From Geobacter sp. OR-1 (GTDB taxonomy: Bacteria; Desulfobacterota; Desulfuromonadia; Geobacterales; DSM-12255), in NCBI RefSeq assembly GCF_000813145.1, contig NZ_BAZF01000015.1, positions 1 through 64,000 of the forward strand: a stretch of 64,000 nucleotides of DNA. The letters run 5' to 3'. A program made the translations under genes and the position numbers. The notes under the pieces were generated by a model that searched no databases, was not told the origin of the DNA, and worked only from the letters and a program-made list of their open reading frames with translations. Positions within the stretch are counted from its first letter, which is position 1. Each line of letters begins with the position of its first letter. Shown in pieces: positions 1-7,447 of the stretch.

Positions 1-295
1 TGCTGGCGTGTCTGCTGTACATCGGTTCATCCCCGCGCCTGCGGGGAACATGATATCTTTTTCTTGTCCTGGGAGAAGCGTCCCGGTTCATCCCCGCGCC
101 TGCGGGGAACATCCCGGTCGTTGGCAAGTTGCGCCACCGGGTTGCGGTTCATCCCCGCGCCTGCGGGGAACATGCCATGGAAGGAAACCAGAAATGGATA
201 AGTTACGGTTCATCCCCGCGCCTGCGGGGAACATCTCCGAGCCGTCTGACTTCTCGACTGTGACAATGGTTCATCCCCGCGCCTGCGGGGAACAT
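1..295 (-). CRISPR. Type I-E CRISPR array, leader-proximal end (5 repeats, truncated by window edge)
   Basis: Five 29-nt repeats lie at 23-51, 84-112, 145-173, 206-234 and 267-295, with a strict 61-nt period and four complete 32-nt spacers (52-83, 113-144, 174-205, 235-266). Bases 1-22 are part of a fifth spacer, so the array continues to the left. On the minus strand the repeat starts ATGTTCCCCGC and ends GATGAACCG, the hairpin repeat class used by type I-E systems. The four left repeats are identical; the leader-proximal one differs only in its last base (A instead of G on the minus strand, position 267). Orientation follows the repeat and the adjacent cas1-cas2, which puts the leader at higher coordinates. 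Confidence 0.97.
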
Positions 296-362
296 ACTTC
301 CTCTATCTCATCGAAATTTCATTCGATTTTCAAAGAGCTTCATGCCACCGAAATTTGAACGG
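296..362 (-). promoter_or_regulatory. Putative CRISPR leader
   Basis: AT-rich stretch directly upstream (minus strand) of the first repeat, between the array and a broken mazF gene. It holds a 6-6-6 inverted repeat, ATCGAA/TTCGAT, at 310-327, only 15 bp from the first repeat. Leaders of type I-E arrays normally carry the array promoter and the integration-directing DNA bend; the inverted repeat could serve that purpose here, but this is inference. The leader seems short because the mazF remnant begins at 363. Confidence 0.6.
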
Positions 363-518
363 TTATTTCCACCCTTTCATGGGGTCAATAATGACAGTCC
401 TCAAGTGCCGGTTCATCTCATCCGGGGAGATGACCAGACAGGGTCGTGTTTTTCTGTTTTCGTGGCCGATAGTGGAATCGAGGTTGACCAGATAGGCATG
501 GTATCATTTCAGTTCCAT
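363..518 (-). pseudogene. Broken mazF/pemK-type toxin gene
   Basis: Reading the minus strand from ATG 518-516 gives MELK, then an in-frame TGA at 506-504, then about 46 codons of clear MazF-type sequence containing YLVNLDSTIGHE, KTRPCLVISPDEMNRH and TVII, ending at TAA 365-363. MazF/PemK toxins are about 110 residues, so the C-terminal half is missing and the N-terminus carries a nonsense codon. It starts 3 nt after the MazE-like gene stops (521), the usual antitoxin-toxin order. The decay leaves the antitoxin next to the CRISPR leader. The real sequence could instead read through the stop, but the C-terminal loss makes a working toxin unlikely. Confidence 0.8.
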
Positions 519-520
519 TC

Positions 521-754
521 TCAATCCTCCGCACCCAAGGCATCATCGATCAACAAGACATCGTCGCCACGTTCATGCATGGAGGCAAACGCCTTGTCCC
601 AATCCCGCCGCGCCTTCCGCGCCACCGGACGAATAACTATTTCATCCTTACCCGGCAGAAGTTCCACTTCGTCTGTTAAATCGTACTGCCGCAGCAGAGC
701 CGCCGGGATGCGCAGCACTTTGGAATTGCCGCTTGAAACGAGATGAATAAGCAT
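521..754 (-). CDS. MazE/AbrB-type antitoxin (SpoVT-AbrB fold), partner toxin broken
   Basis: A 77-residue protein whose N-terminal half has the swapped-hairpin AbrB pattern: VSSGNSKVLRIPAALLRQYDL followed by VELLPGKDEIVIRPV. This DNA-binding fold is used by MazE-like antitoxins, which repress their own operon and neutralise the cognate toxin through their C-terminal tail. The start at 754 is chosen over the in-frame ATG at 784 because GGGGGAGAAG lies just upstream. The expected MazF-like toxin follows on the same strand but is a pseudogene (363-518). The gene lies 39 nt after cas2, so it may be co-transcribed with the adaptation genes. Family assignment is firm; that it is still a functional antitoxin is not shown. 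Confidence 0.82.
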   Translation of the reverse strand: MLIHLVSSGNSKVLRIPAALLRQYDLTDEVELLPGKDEIVIRPVARKARRDWDKAFASMHERGDDVLLIDDALGAED

Positions 755-793
755 TATCTTCTCCCCCATTATAATATGTGACATACAAAGTAA

Positions 794-2009
<1,216 letters not shown>

Positions 2010-2016
2010 GAATGTC

Positions 2017-2166
2017 TTACTCCTCCGATTCCGGCTTTGTTTCTGCCTTGTCAGACTCCCGCCTCACCCGGTTGGATTCTGATTTTGCCGCCTGTTTGCG
2101 GCCCCTGTATGCGCCACAACCTTTCTTGGCTCCGCTATGCTCTGTCTTCTTTGCGCCTTGTCCCAT
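2017..2166 (-). CDS. Small basic protein of unknown function upstream of cas1
   Basis: A 49-residue ORF, MGQGAKKTEHSGAKKGCGAY at the N-terminus and then rich in Lys, Arg and Glu. It has a good ribosome-binding site (GGAG, 7-8 nt before ATG 2166-2164) and stops 7 nt before the cas1 start, so it looks like the first gene of a three-gene unit with cas1 and cas2. No membrane segment or known catalytic motif is visible; the composition (lysine-rich head, acidic tail PESEE) suggests a nucleic-acid- or ribosome-binding peptide, but this is a guess. I do not recognise a Cas family for it. Position, signal and frame make it likely to be translated. Confidence 0.6.
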   Translation of the reverse strand: MGQGAKKTEHSGAKKGCGAYRGRKQAAKSESNRVRRESDKAETKPESEE

Positions 2167-2193
2167 GCATTACTCCTTTTTCATGCGCACATA

Positions 2194-2228
2194 TTGACTC
2201 CCTCCACGGTATGACATATCATCATACC
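2194..2228 (+). promoter_or_regulatory. Promoter and palindromic operator of the toxin-antitoxin pair
   Basis: TTGACT (2194-2199) and TATCAT (2217-2222) are spaced 17 bp. The -10 lies inside a perfect inverted repeat GGTATGA-7-TCATACC (2208-2228), 22 bp before the antitoxin start. Autorepression by an RHH antitoxin at such a site is typical. The site sits in an 84-bp gap between divergent genes, so it may also affect the small ORF-cas1-cas2 unit. Confidence 0.65.
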
Positions 2229-2250
2229 ATAACCATTATGGAGGTTCGTC

Positions 2251-2493
2251 ATGGCAAAAGCCAAGCTGGCAGTGACAATGGACGAACAGATCCTGGCTGA
2301 AGTCGATTCACTTGTCAGGTCACACAGATTCCCCAATCGAAGTCGAGTCATTGAACTGGCGGTGCGGGAAAAGCTCGACCGCCTGTCCAAAAGCCGCCTG
2401 GCCGACCAATGTTCCCTACTGGACCCCACCTTTGAACAGTCCATGGCCGAAGAGGGGATAGGCGAGGAGATCGACCAGTGGCCCGCATACTGA
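2251..2493 (+). CDS. Ribbon-helix-helix antitoxin (CopG/MazE-like)
   Basis: An 80-residue protein with an N-terminal RHH motif: KLAVTMDEQILAEVDSLV, then FPNRSRVIELAVREKLDRL, the strand-helix-helix pattern of CopG-type repressors. The C-terminal acidic tail (about 55-80) is the likely toxin-binding part. The gene has GGAGG upstream of ATG 2251 and overlaps the downstream toxin by 16 nt, the usual coupling that keeps antitoxin in excess. It lies on the opposite strand to the cas genes, inserted between cas6e and cas1. It probably binds the inverted repeat at 2208-2228. Confidence 0.85.
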   Translation: MAKAKLAVTMDEQILAEVDSLVRSHRFPNRSRVIELAVREKLDRLSKSRLADQCSLLDPTFEQSMAEEGIGEEIDQWPAY

Positions 2494-2813
2494 GAGGCGA
2501 TATCCGCTGGGCAGATTTGAACCCCACGCGCGGCAACGCACAGGCCGGTTTGCGGCCGGTGCTGATCGTAAGCGCCGATGTTTTCAACGCCCGCTCCGGC
2601 ACGGTCATCGCCGTCGCCATAACCAGCCAGCCCCAAAGGGCCGGGTTTCCTCTCACCCTGGGACTCACCTCTTCCGTCCTTCCCAAACAGTCCTGGGTCA
2701 AGATCAGCCAGATCCGCACCCTCTCCGTAGAACGGATCGGCAAGAAGATTGCCGAGGCCAGTCCCGAAGAGCTGGCCCAAGTGATCGAGGGGCTGAATGA
2801 GATTGTGGGATGA
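2478..2813 (+). CDS. MazF/PemK-family endoribonuclease toxin
   Basis: A 111-residue protein of the usual MazF length. The family hallmarks are visible: ILRGDIRWADLNPTRGNAQ (the GD-x-W-x-x-x-L-P loop), RPVLIVSADVFN, and VKISQIRTLSVERIGKKI near the C-terminus. MazF toxins cleave mRNA at short motifs unless held by their antitoxin. It overlaps the RHH gene at 2251-2493 by 16 nt. Unlike the mazF at 363-518 it is intact. Toxin-antitoxin pairs inside CRISPR loci may stabilise the locus or link immunity to dormancy; which applies here cannot be read from the sequence. Confidence 0.9.
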   Translation: MARILRGDIRWADLNPTRGNAQAGLRPVLIVSADVFNARSGTVIAVAITSQPQRAGFPLTLGLTSSVLPKQSWVKISQIRTLSVERIGKKIAEASPEELAQVIEGLNEIVG

Positions 2814-2822
2814 TCGTGCACA

Positions 2823-2850
2823 GCAGTTGTTGCAAATTTGCAACAACTGC
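2823..2850. repeat. 28-bp perfect palindrome
   Basis: GCAGTTGTTGCAAA followed directly by its exact reverse complement, 10 bp after the mazF stop. With no loop bases this would form a cruciform or a 3' hairpin for the toxin mRNA. No T-run follows, so a classical terminator is doubtful. Confidence 0.85.
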
Positions 2851-2908
2851 CTCTCGCAGCAATTCCCGAGGGGCGACCCCCTTGGCCGCCCGCTGTTGAT
2901 GTACCGAT

Positions 2909-2936
2909 TCCGTAGGGGCGATCCTTGCGATCGCCC
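2909..2936. repeat. GTAGGGGC...GCCC intergenic repeat
   Basis: CGTAGGGGCGATCC followed by a complementary GCGATCGCCC arm, preceded at 2868-2893 by a degenerate relative (GGGGCGACCCCCTTGGCCGC). The same GTAGGGGC family recurs at 10103-10170, 10871-10926, inside 11134-11219, at 11561-11584 and at 22979-23005, so it is a dispersed element. Confidence 0.7.
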
Positions 2937-2965
2937 GCCTTGATGATTCTGTCAAAATCTGCGGC

Positions 2966-2985
2966 ACAAGTTGTCGACAACTTGT
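2966..2985. repeat. 20-bp perfect palindrome
   Basis: ACAAGTTGTC immediately followed by GACAACTTGT. A further copy of TTGTCGACA overlaps to the right. Second of four inverted repeats packed between the mazF toxin and cas6e. Confidence 0.85.
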
Positions 2986-3030
2986 CGACAGCTGATTTCA
3001 CGAAGGGTAGGTACAACTTGCAACCATTCC

Positions 3031-3090
3031 TGGAAAGGGTAGTGGCATTTTGCCACCTCCCTTTCCAGTTATTCAGGATTTCTGAATAAC
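3031..3090. repeat. Two adjacent hairpins at the 3' end of cas6e
   Basis: 3031-3067 forms a long interrupted stem: TGGAAAGGG pairs with CCCTTTCCA and GTGGCA with TGCCAC. 3068-3090 is GTTATTCAG-5-CTGAATAAC, ending one base before the cas6e stop codon. They could block convergent read-through between the effector operon (minus) and the toxin operon (plus). Confidence 0.75.
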
Positions 3091-3696
3091 TCAGGCCCGC
3101 GACAGCGACAGTAGCCCACAACCGAAGGCCTTTGCCGGGCCGATGCCGGTTTTTATCAAGGAAATCATCGATTCCGGATTTTGAACGGAAAGCGCCCCTT
3201 GAAAGCTGACTTGCTGAATCTTTCCGGCTCGATCTTCTTTGCTCTTCCTGAAGCGAAGCGGAAATACCGGATCGATGACAAGATTTTCCAGCTGAGCAAC
3301 ATCTAGAAACTTCCGCTCGATCCATGCTCGCTGGTCTTCTTCTTTTACAAGCGGCACCCTGCATTTTTTGGGCTCGCCAGAGGCATTTTTTCTCCCCCCT
3401 TCGTCGTTGATCATTTTGATCGGATTGGCGACCAGTAAAAAGCGTAACCGTTGCCCTTCCTGCAATGTCAGCGGATACTCCTTGCACCCCAATATTCGTG
3501 CCGTTTCAACAGATATCTCCGGCTTACGAAAGGACTGTAGCAATACCTCTGCGCTGTTGCGCTCCGACTGCCCGACTCGAAACAGAAAATCCCGCTCTGC
3601 CTCCGCATCCTCATGAAACAGCTTCCACAGTGCGCGATGTATTTCATAGGGGTTGCGGCAGGCAGTGCCGCTGATCATGACCTTACTCAGATACAT
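3091..3696 (-). CDS. cas6e: CRISPR RNA endonuclease Cas6e (CasE)
   Basis: A 201-residue protein, matching the usual length (E. coli 199). It cuts the repeat hairpin of pre-crRNA and stays bound as part of Cascade. The catalytic-type histidine is at position 20 in NPYEIHRALWKLF, and the C-terminal glycine-rich loop GPAKAFGCGLLSLSRA is typical of the second RRM-like domain. The start at 3696 is chosen because GGGAGGTGG precedes it; the frame is open to 3732, but that part lies within cas5. It overlaps the end of cas5 by 14 nt. Two hairpins follow its stop. Confidence 0.93.
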   Translation of the reverse strand: MYLSKVMISGTACRNPYEIHRALWKLFHEDAEAERDFLFRVGQSERNSAEVLLQSFRKPEISVETARILGCKEYPLTLQEGQRLRFLLVANPIKMINDEGGRKNASGEPKKCRVPLVKEEDQRAWIERKFLDVAQLENLVIDPVFPLRFRKSKEDRAGKIQQVSFQGALSVQNPESMISLIKTGIGPAKAFGCGLLSLSRA

Positions 3697-4363
3697 GGCC
3701 ACCTCCCAGAACATAGAGGTTACGCCCAGCAAACTGGCGCGGTTGCTGGATCAACGGCACATCGCGGACCCGTTTCATCGTGTCGCTGATTTTTTCCTCG
3801 CTGTAGATCGTTCCGCCTTGCGGGGCAACCGATTGCAATGCCTCCGCCACACCGTTTGCTGTTACGCAGGCATGAAACAATGGTCTGGCAAGGGGACAGC
3901 TGCGCCGCCCCAGATAAGGCGTAAAGAGCGGTTGCTGAACTGCCTTTTCCAGTTCGGCAAGAGACACTTCGGCATCGGCACGACACCAGAGCGCTATGGT
4001 AAATTCGGCGTCATAGAGGTATTCGCGCCACGTCTGGATGGTTTCATGGCTCTTCAAGCCGGTGTAATCCTCGCGAGCATCTTTGACCGTGTGGTAATCA
4101 GTCATTTTCACCATGCGAACCGTTTGCACTGATCCATTCTTGCGGGGAACGCGGCGTTCATCAACCCTTACCGCCATGCCGACACTATCCGCCAGTGCCT
4201 GCAAACGATCACGCTCATTACGGCCAATGCCGAGGCAAGCACCGAGAAGTCCGAGTAGAGCACTACATGTTGGGAAATTTGCCGACGGGCGCAATCCCTC
4301 AAAAGTATGCTCTCCCCACGCCTGCATGGGGCCATGCAGTTTTAAAATGAGATAGTCGCCCAT
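3683..4363 (-). CDS. cas5e: Cascade subunit Cas5e (CasD)
   Basis: A 226-residue protein with the Cas5e signature N-terminus YLILKLHGPMQAWGEHTFEG, and RPSANFPTCSALLGLLGACL, the helix that follows the first strand in this family. Cas5 caps the 5' handle of the crRNA and contacts the large subunit. It starts 3 nt after cas7 stops and overlaps cas6e by 14 nt, consistent with stoichiometric production in one operon. Length is as expected (E. coli CasD 224). Confidence 0.94.
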   Translation of the reverse strand: MGDYLILKLHGPMQAWGEHTFEGLRPSANFPTCSALLGLLGACLGIGRNERDRLQALADSVGMAVRVDERRVPRKNGSVQTVRMVKMTDYHTVKDAREDYTGLKSHETIQTWREYLYDAEFTIALWCRADAEVSLAELEKAVQQPLFTPYLGRRSCPLARPLFHACVTANGVAEALQSVAPQGGTIYSEEKISDTMKRVRDVPLIQQPRQFAGRNLYVLGGGHVSE

Positions 4364-4366
4364 GGC

Positions 4367-5452
4367 TTACCCCTTTCCGTCGGTTTTCACCCATGTCTTC
4401 AACTCATCCAGAGTCTTTGCCGCTTTCACCCCTTCGGGAACTTCTGCAAAGAGCGCAAACTGGCCGCACCGCTCATCAAGGCCATACCCGGTATAGACTG
4501 CCTGCCGGTAGTCTTGTAGCGCTTTGATTGAAGGCTTCAGAAACCCTGAAGATGCCTTGACCGGCTCTTCAAAGGCATTGGCAAGAGAGATCGGCATGTC
4601 GGAAAACGATACCATTGCCAGATCAGCCAGATTGTGGGCGGCAAAACTCTGCTGCTTGGCGGAAGGGACTATCGTCGCCATCAGATGCAGCACATGGGCG
4701 GCGATTTCAAGCGCTTTTTCGCGTGGAGCATTGCCCAGATTCTTTTGCAACTGATCAATATTCAGACTGGCATAACGATAAAAAACCCCGCTGGAAAACT
4801 CCTGGGTATCAAGGTGACCGGAACCCAGTTCCTGAAGATCGTCAACTGCGGTAAACCAGTCAATATCTGCATCAACAGTGTGGGTGGTGATGGCGTGAGC
4901 GACAGCAAGAGCACCGTCAACCTTGCCAAGTTCGCTCAAAAGCCCAGATGTAGCCATACGTCCGGAAAGCGCTATATCAAGCCCTTTTGCCAGCGCTTGT
5001 CGCATAGCCGCGGCTTGATCCTTGATCTGCTTGGCAAGCCCTTTTTCATCAAGCCCCTGCTCAACTCCTTTCTTGACCTGATCACAGAACCATGCAAACT
5101 CTTCAACAGCCCATGGAGCAACGGCATCCCCTTCAACAGCAACCTCTGCTTTCAAATCCTTTACTGTCAGCAACGCCAGAGTTTTACCAATCAACTCAGC
5201 ATCAAACCGATCAGCAAGGCGATCGACAAGACAAGCTTTCAAGTCTCCAAGATGCTTGGTCCGGATAGTTGCCTCTCCAAGATTATCCGCATAATACTTG
5301 CTCTTGCGCATGGTTCGCTTCAAGCTCTGGCTGGAAACACGCACCCGCCGCTTGCCGCCAAAGATGGCCGACTTCTGCATGTTCATATCGTCACGATTGA
5401 GACAGGACGGGCTGTGGGAAATAAGGATGTGAAAGTTGATGAAATTTTTCAT
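4367..5452 (-). CDS. cas7e: Cascade backbone subunit Cas7e (CasC)
   Basis: A 361-residue protein (E. coli CasC 363). The N-terminus [20 protein letters not shown] and [16 protein letters not shown] are the characteristic Cas7e segments. Six copies normally polymerise along the crRNA to form the Cascade backbone. The start at 5452 has AAAGGAA upstream; the frame stays open to 5542, but that region overlaps the end of cse2. It lies 29 nt after cse2 and 3 nt before cas5. Confidence 0.95.
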   Translation of the reverse strand: MKNFINFHILISHSPSCLNRDDMNMQKSAIFGGKRRVRVSSQSLKRTMRKSKYYADNLGEATIRTKHLGDLKACLVDRLADRFDAELIGKTLALLTVKDLKAEVAVEGDAVAPWAVEEFAWFCDQVKKGVEQGLDEKGLAKQIKDQAAAMRQALAKGLDIALSGRMATSGLLSELGKVDGALAVAHAITTHTVDADIDWFTAVDDLQELGSGHLDTQEFSSGVFYRYASLNIDQLQKNLGNAPREKALEIAAHVLHLMATIVPSAKQQSFAAHNLADLAMVSFSDMPISLANAFEEPVKASSGFLKPSIKALQDYRQAVYTGYGLDERCGQFALFAEVPEGVKAAKTLDELKTWVKTDGKG

Positions 5453-5481
5453 GGCTGATTCCTTTCGTATATGAGTTTTGA

Positions 5482-5931
5482 TTACTTGGGTTGATTGAGA
5501 AAATAGTCTTCCAGAAGATCGCGTTTGCTCCGGTCGTTCCAATACCAGAGGGTTTTCGCCGCCATAGTCCAGTTTGCGGACGGTTCAACCATCTGCACAA
5601 TGCGGCGCAGTTGGATCATGTCGTTGGGCGAATCCGAACGAACAACCTGAAACAGTCGTTTTTCACTGACACTTTTCCCTCTGGTCAGTGCCTTGCCAAG
5701 CCCGACAGCATCATTGTTGTGCCTGATGTACGGCAAACAAAAAATCAACCGCTGGTATGCCTGTTTTTCCCATTCAGCGTGGGCTTTCCCACTGAACAGA
5801 CGATAAAAGGTCGGCACCTCAAGCAACTCATCAGGCTTGGCGACTCGTCGCAATTCAGCCTTCGGCCCATTCGCCAACTGCTCCCAGGCGTGATAGAGCG
5901 CCATGAAATCAGGGAATTTTTGCTGTTCCAT
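5482..5931 (-). CDS. cse2: Cascade small subunit Cse2 (CasB, Cas11e)
   Basis: A 149-residue, basic, helix-rich protein (E. coli CasB 160). Segments such as [20 protein letters not shown] and [19 protein letters not shown] match the Cse2 pattern; the latter holds the conserved region that contacts non-target and target DNA. Two copies form the belly of Cascade. It overlaps the end of cse1 by 23 nt and precedes cas7 by 29 nt, the standard type I-E order. Confidence 0.92.
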   Translation of the reverse strand: MEQQKFPDFMALYHAWEQLANGPKAELRRVAKPDELLEVPTFYRLFSGKAHAEWEKQAYQRLIFCLPYIRHNNDAVGLGKALTRGKSVSEKRLFQVVRSDSPNDMIQLRRIVQMVEPSANWTMAAKTLWYWNDRSKRDLLEDYFLNQPK

Positions 5932-7447
5932 TGTCTCCTCCTGTATTCATTTGTGGTTCCAGATTATTCAAATGTTTGAAGAGCGTCCGCCTGGCAACCG
6001 CCAGCGTTTTGATCAATTGTGGATCATTCAGATAGGGACGAGTGGCTTCATTGAAAAGATCGGTGGCTATCGACTTTAATGAAGCACGCATTATCGCCAG
6101 TTCCGGTGCCGGATCGGCAAAATCTATCCTCGCCAGCGTTTCTTCGATGGTCGGCTCGGAGCGCCGGTAAAATTGGGCTTCCGCAGCTTGATTAATTTTC
6201 ACGCCTGCGCCTTTCACATCCTTTACACCATTCACAAAAACGAACACTGCCTTGTACAAAGCATCACGATAACTGCGTCCTAAGGAAACCAATTCACCGA
6301 TAACTCCCGAATGTTTGTCCCACCCATGATTCAACGTAAAAACCTCATGTCGTCGTTCAAGAACCGAAGCCTGATTGTTACGGTAACCGCCAATCAGCAA
6401 GTGGAGTTTTTGCAGCTGAGGAGGAAGAATCTTGCGAGCTTGTGTAATAACCTCAGCCGGTTGCTGACCATCGGTATTAGTCTTATCAATCTGCTGCTGA
6501 ACTACAAACCGACTTAGCTGTGTCCAGGCAGGCGCCGAGGTCGTAAAGGAAGCAAACTTTTCTTCAATCTCACCTTTCTTGCTGGTCATGATGCGGGGTG
6601 AGTGGGGATGGGGCCAAGTCCCGGAAACCGTGTAACTAAACTTTGCCTTATTGAATGCGACGTATGCCTTGTCAGTACGGCAGCCGCAGCATGAACATAT
6701 CTCTGCCGCCACCGGCGGCAGTAACTCAATATGCGCCGGTTGCCATAACAAACCACGGACAACGCCTATTCTCTGCGCAGGAATGGTCTCTCCCGCCTTC
6801 AGTGGCTCAATCCAGGTGGGCTTCTGCGGAGCGGTATCTCTGTGCCAGGGGAAATTCAATATCAGCTCTTCTTCATGCAGCACATTGAGCCAGACAGTCC
6901 GCCGCAAATGGTCGCCTTGAGCCAATGTTGTAATGGGTGCACTGCCACGCAATCCGGCTTTAAATCCACCACCAAAGCTCGGTGCGCACGATGCCTGGTT
7001 AAACAGGACAATCGCCGCGCAACCTCCACACAAGCCGTCTGCCAATCCCGCCTGATTAACGAAACAACTGTTGGTCGCGCCCGTCACCCCGGCCAGCAGC
7101 TTATCCATCGGCGTCGGGTCTTTTGCTGCAACCCCGCGAACCTGCATGAATGGCTGTTTCGGATGATCAACGCAAAACCAGTCGGCAAAATTTCGAATAC
7201 TTGATTCGTACTCTTCAACCGTAATCGGTCTGGCAATACGGATCATTAACTCCTTGCCGTCTTTCGGTGTAAACAGCGCCTGGGTAATGCAGATCAACAA
7301 CTGCATCGCCGCAAGCTCCATATCATCTCGTGGAAGGCATAACTCCCACTTCCCCTCTCCGCACAGCAGTTCGCGCAGAGAGATCTTGACCGCTCCGCCG
7401 CTTTCCAGCGGTCGGACCGGTATCCACTGATCGATAAGTAGATTCAT
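5909..7447 (-). CDS. cse1: Cascade large subunit Cse1 (CasA, Cas8e)
   Basis: A 512-residue protein (E. coli CasA 502). The N-terminus NLLIDQWIPVRPLESGGAV is typical, as are FNQASCAPSFGGGFKAGLRG and the Cys-rich CSCCGCRTDKAYVAF segment, a probable zinc site present in many Cse1 proteins. Cse1 recognises the PAM and recruits Cas3. The start overlaps the cas3 stop by 4 nt (ATGA). The C-terminal part from about residue 380 would be the four-helix bundle. Confidence 0.94.
   Translation of the reverse strand: MNLLIDQWIPVRPLESGGAVKISLRELLCGEGKWELCLPRDDMELAAMQLLICITQALFTPKDGKELMIRIARPITVEEYESSIRNFADWFCVDHPKQPFMQVRGVAAKDPTPMDKLLAGVTGATNSCFVNQAGLADGLCGGCAAIVLFNQASCAPSFGGGFKAGLRGSAPITTLAQGDHLRRTVWLNVLHEEELILNFPWHRDTAPQKPTWIEPLKAGETIPAQRIGVVRGLLWQPAHIELLPPVAAEICSCCGCRTDKAYVAFNKAKFSYTVSGTWPHPHSPRIMTSKKGEIEEKFASFTTSAPAWTQLSRFVVQQQIDKTNTDGQQPAEVITQARKILPPQLQKLHLLIGGYRNNQASVLERRHEVFTLNHGWDKHSGVIGELVSLGRSYRDALYKAVFVFVNGVKDVKGAGVKINQAAEAQFYRRSEPTIEETLARIDFADPAPELAIMRASLKSIATDLFNEATRPYLNDPQLIKTLAVARRTLFKHLNNLEPQMNTGGDNGTAKIP

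Noticed and set aside
409-431. A degenerate CRISPR repeat (CGGTTCATCTCATCCGGGG)
   Set aside because: The similarity is explained by the mazF codons for SPDEMNRH on the minus strand, and the 61-nt period does not hold.
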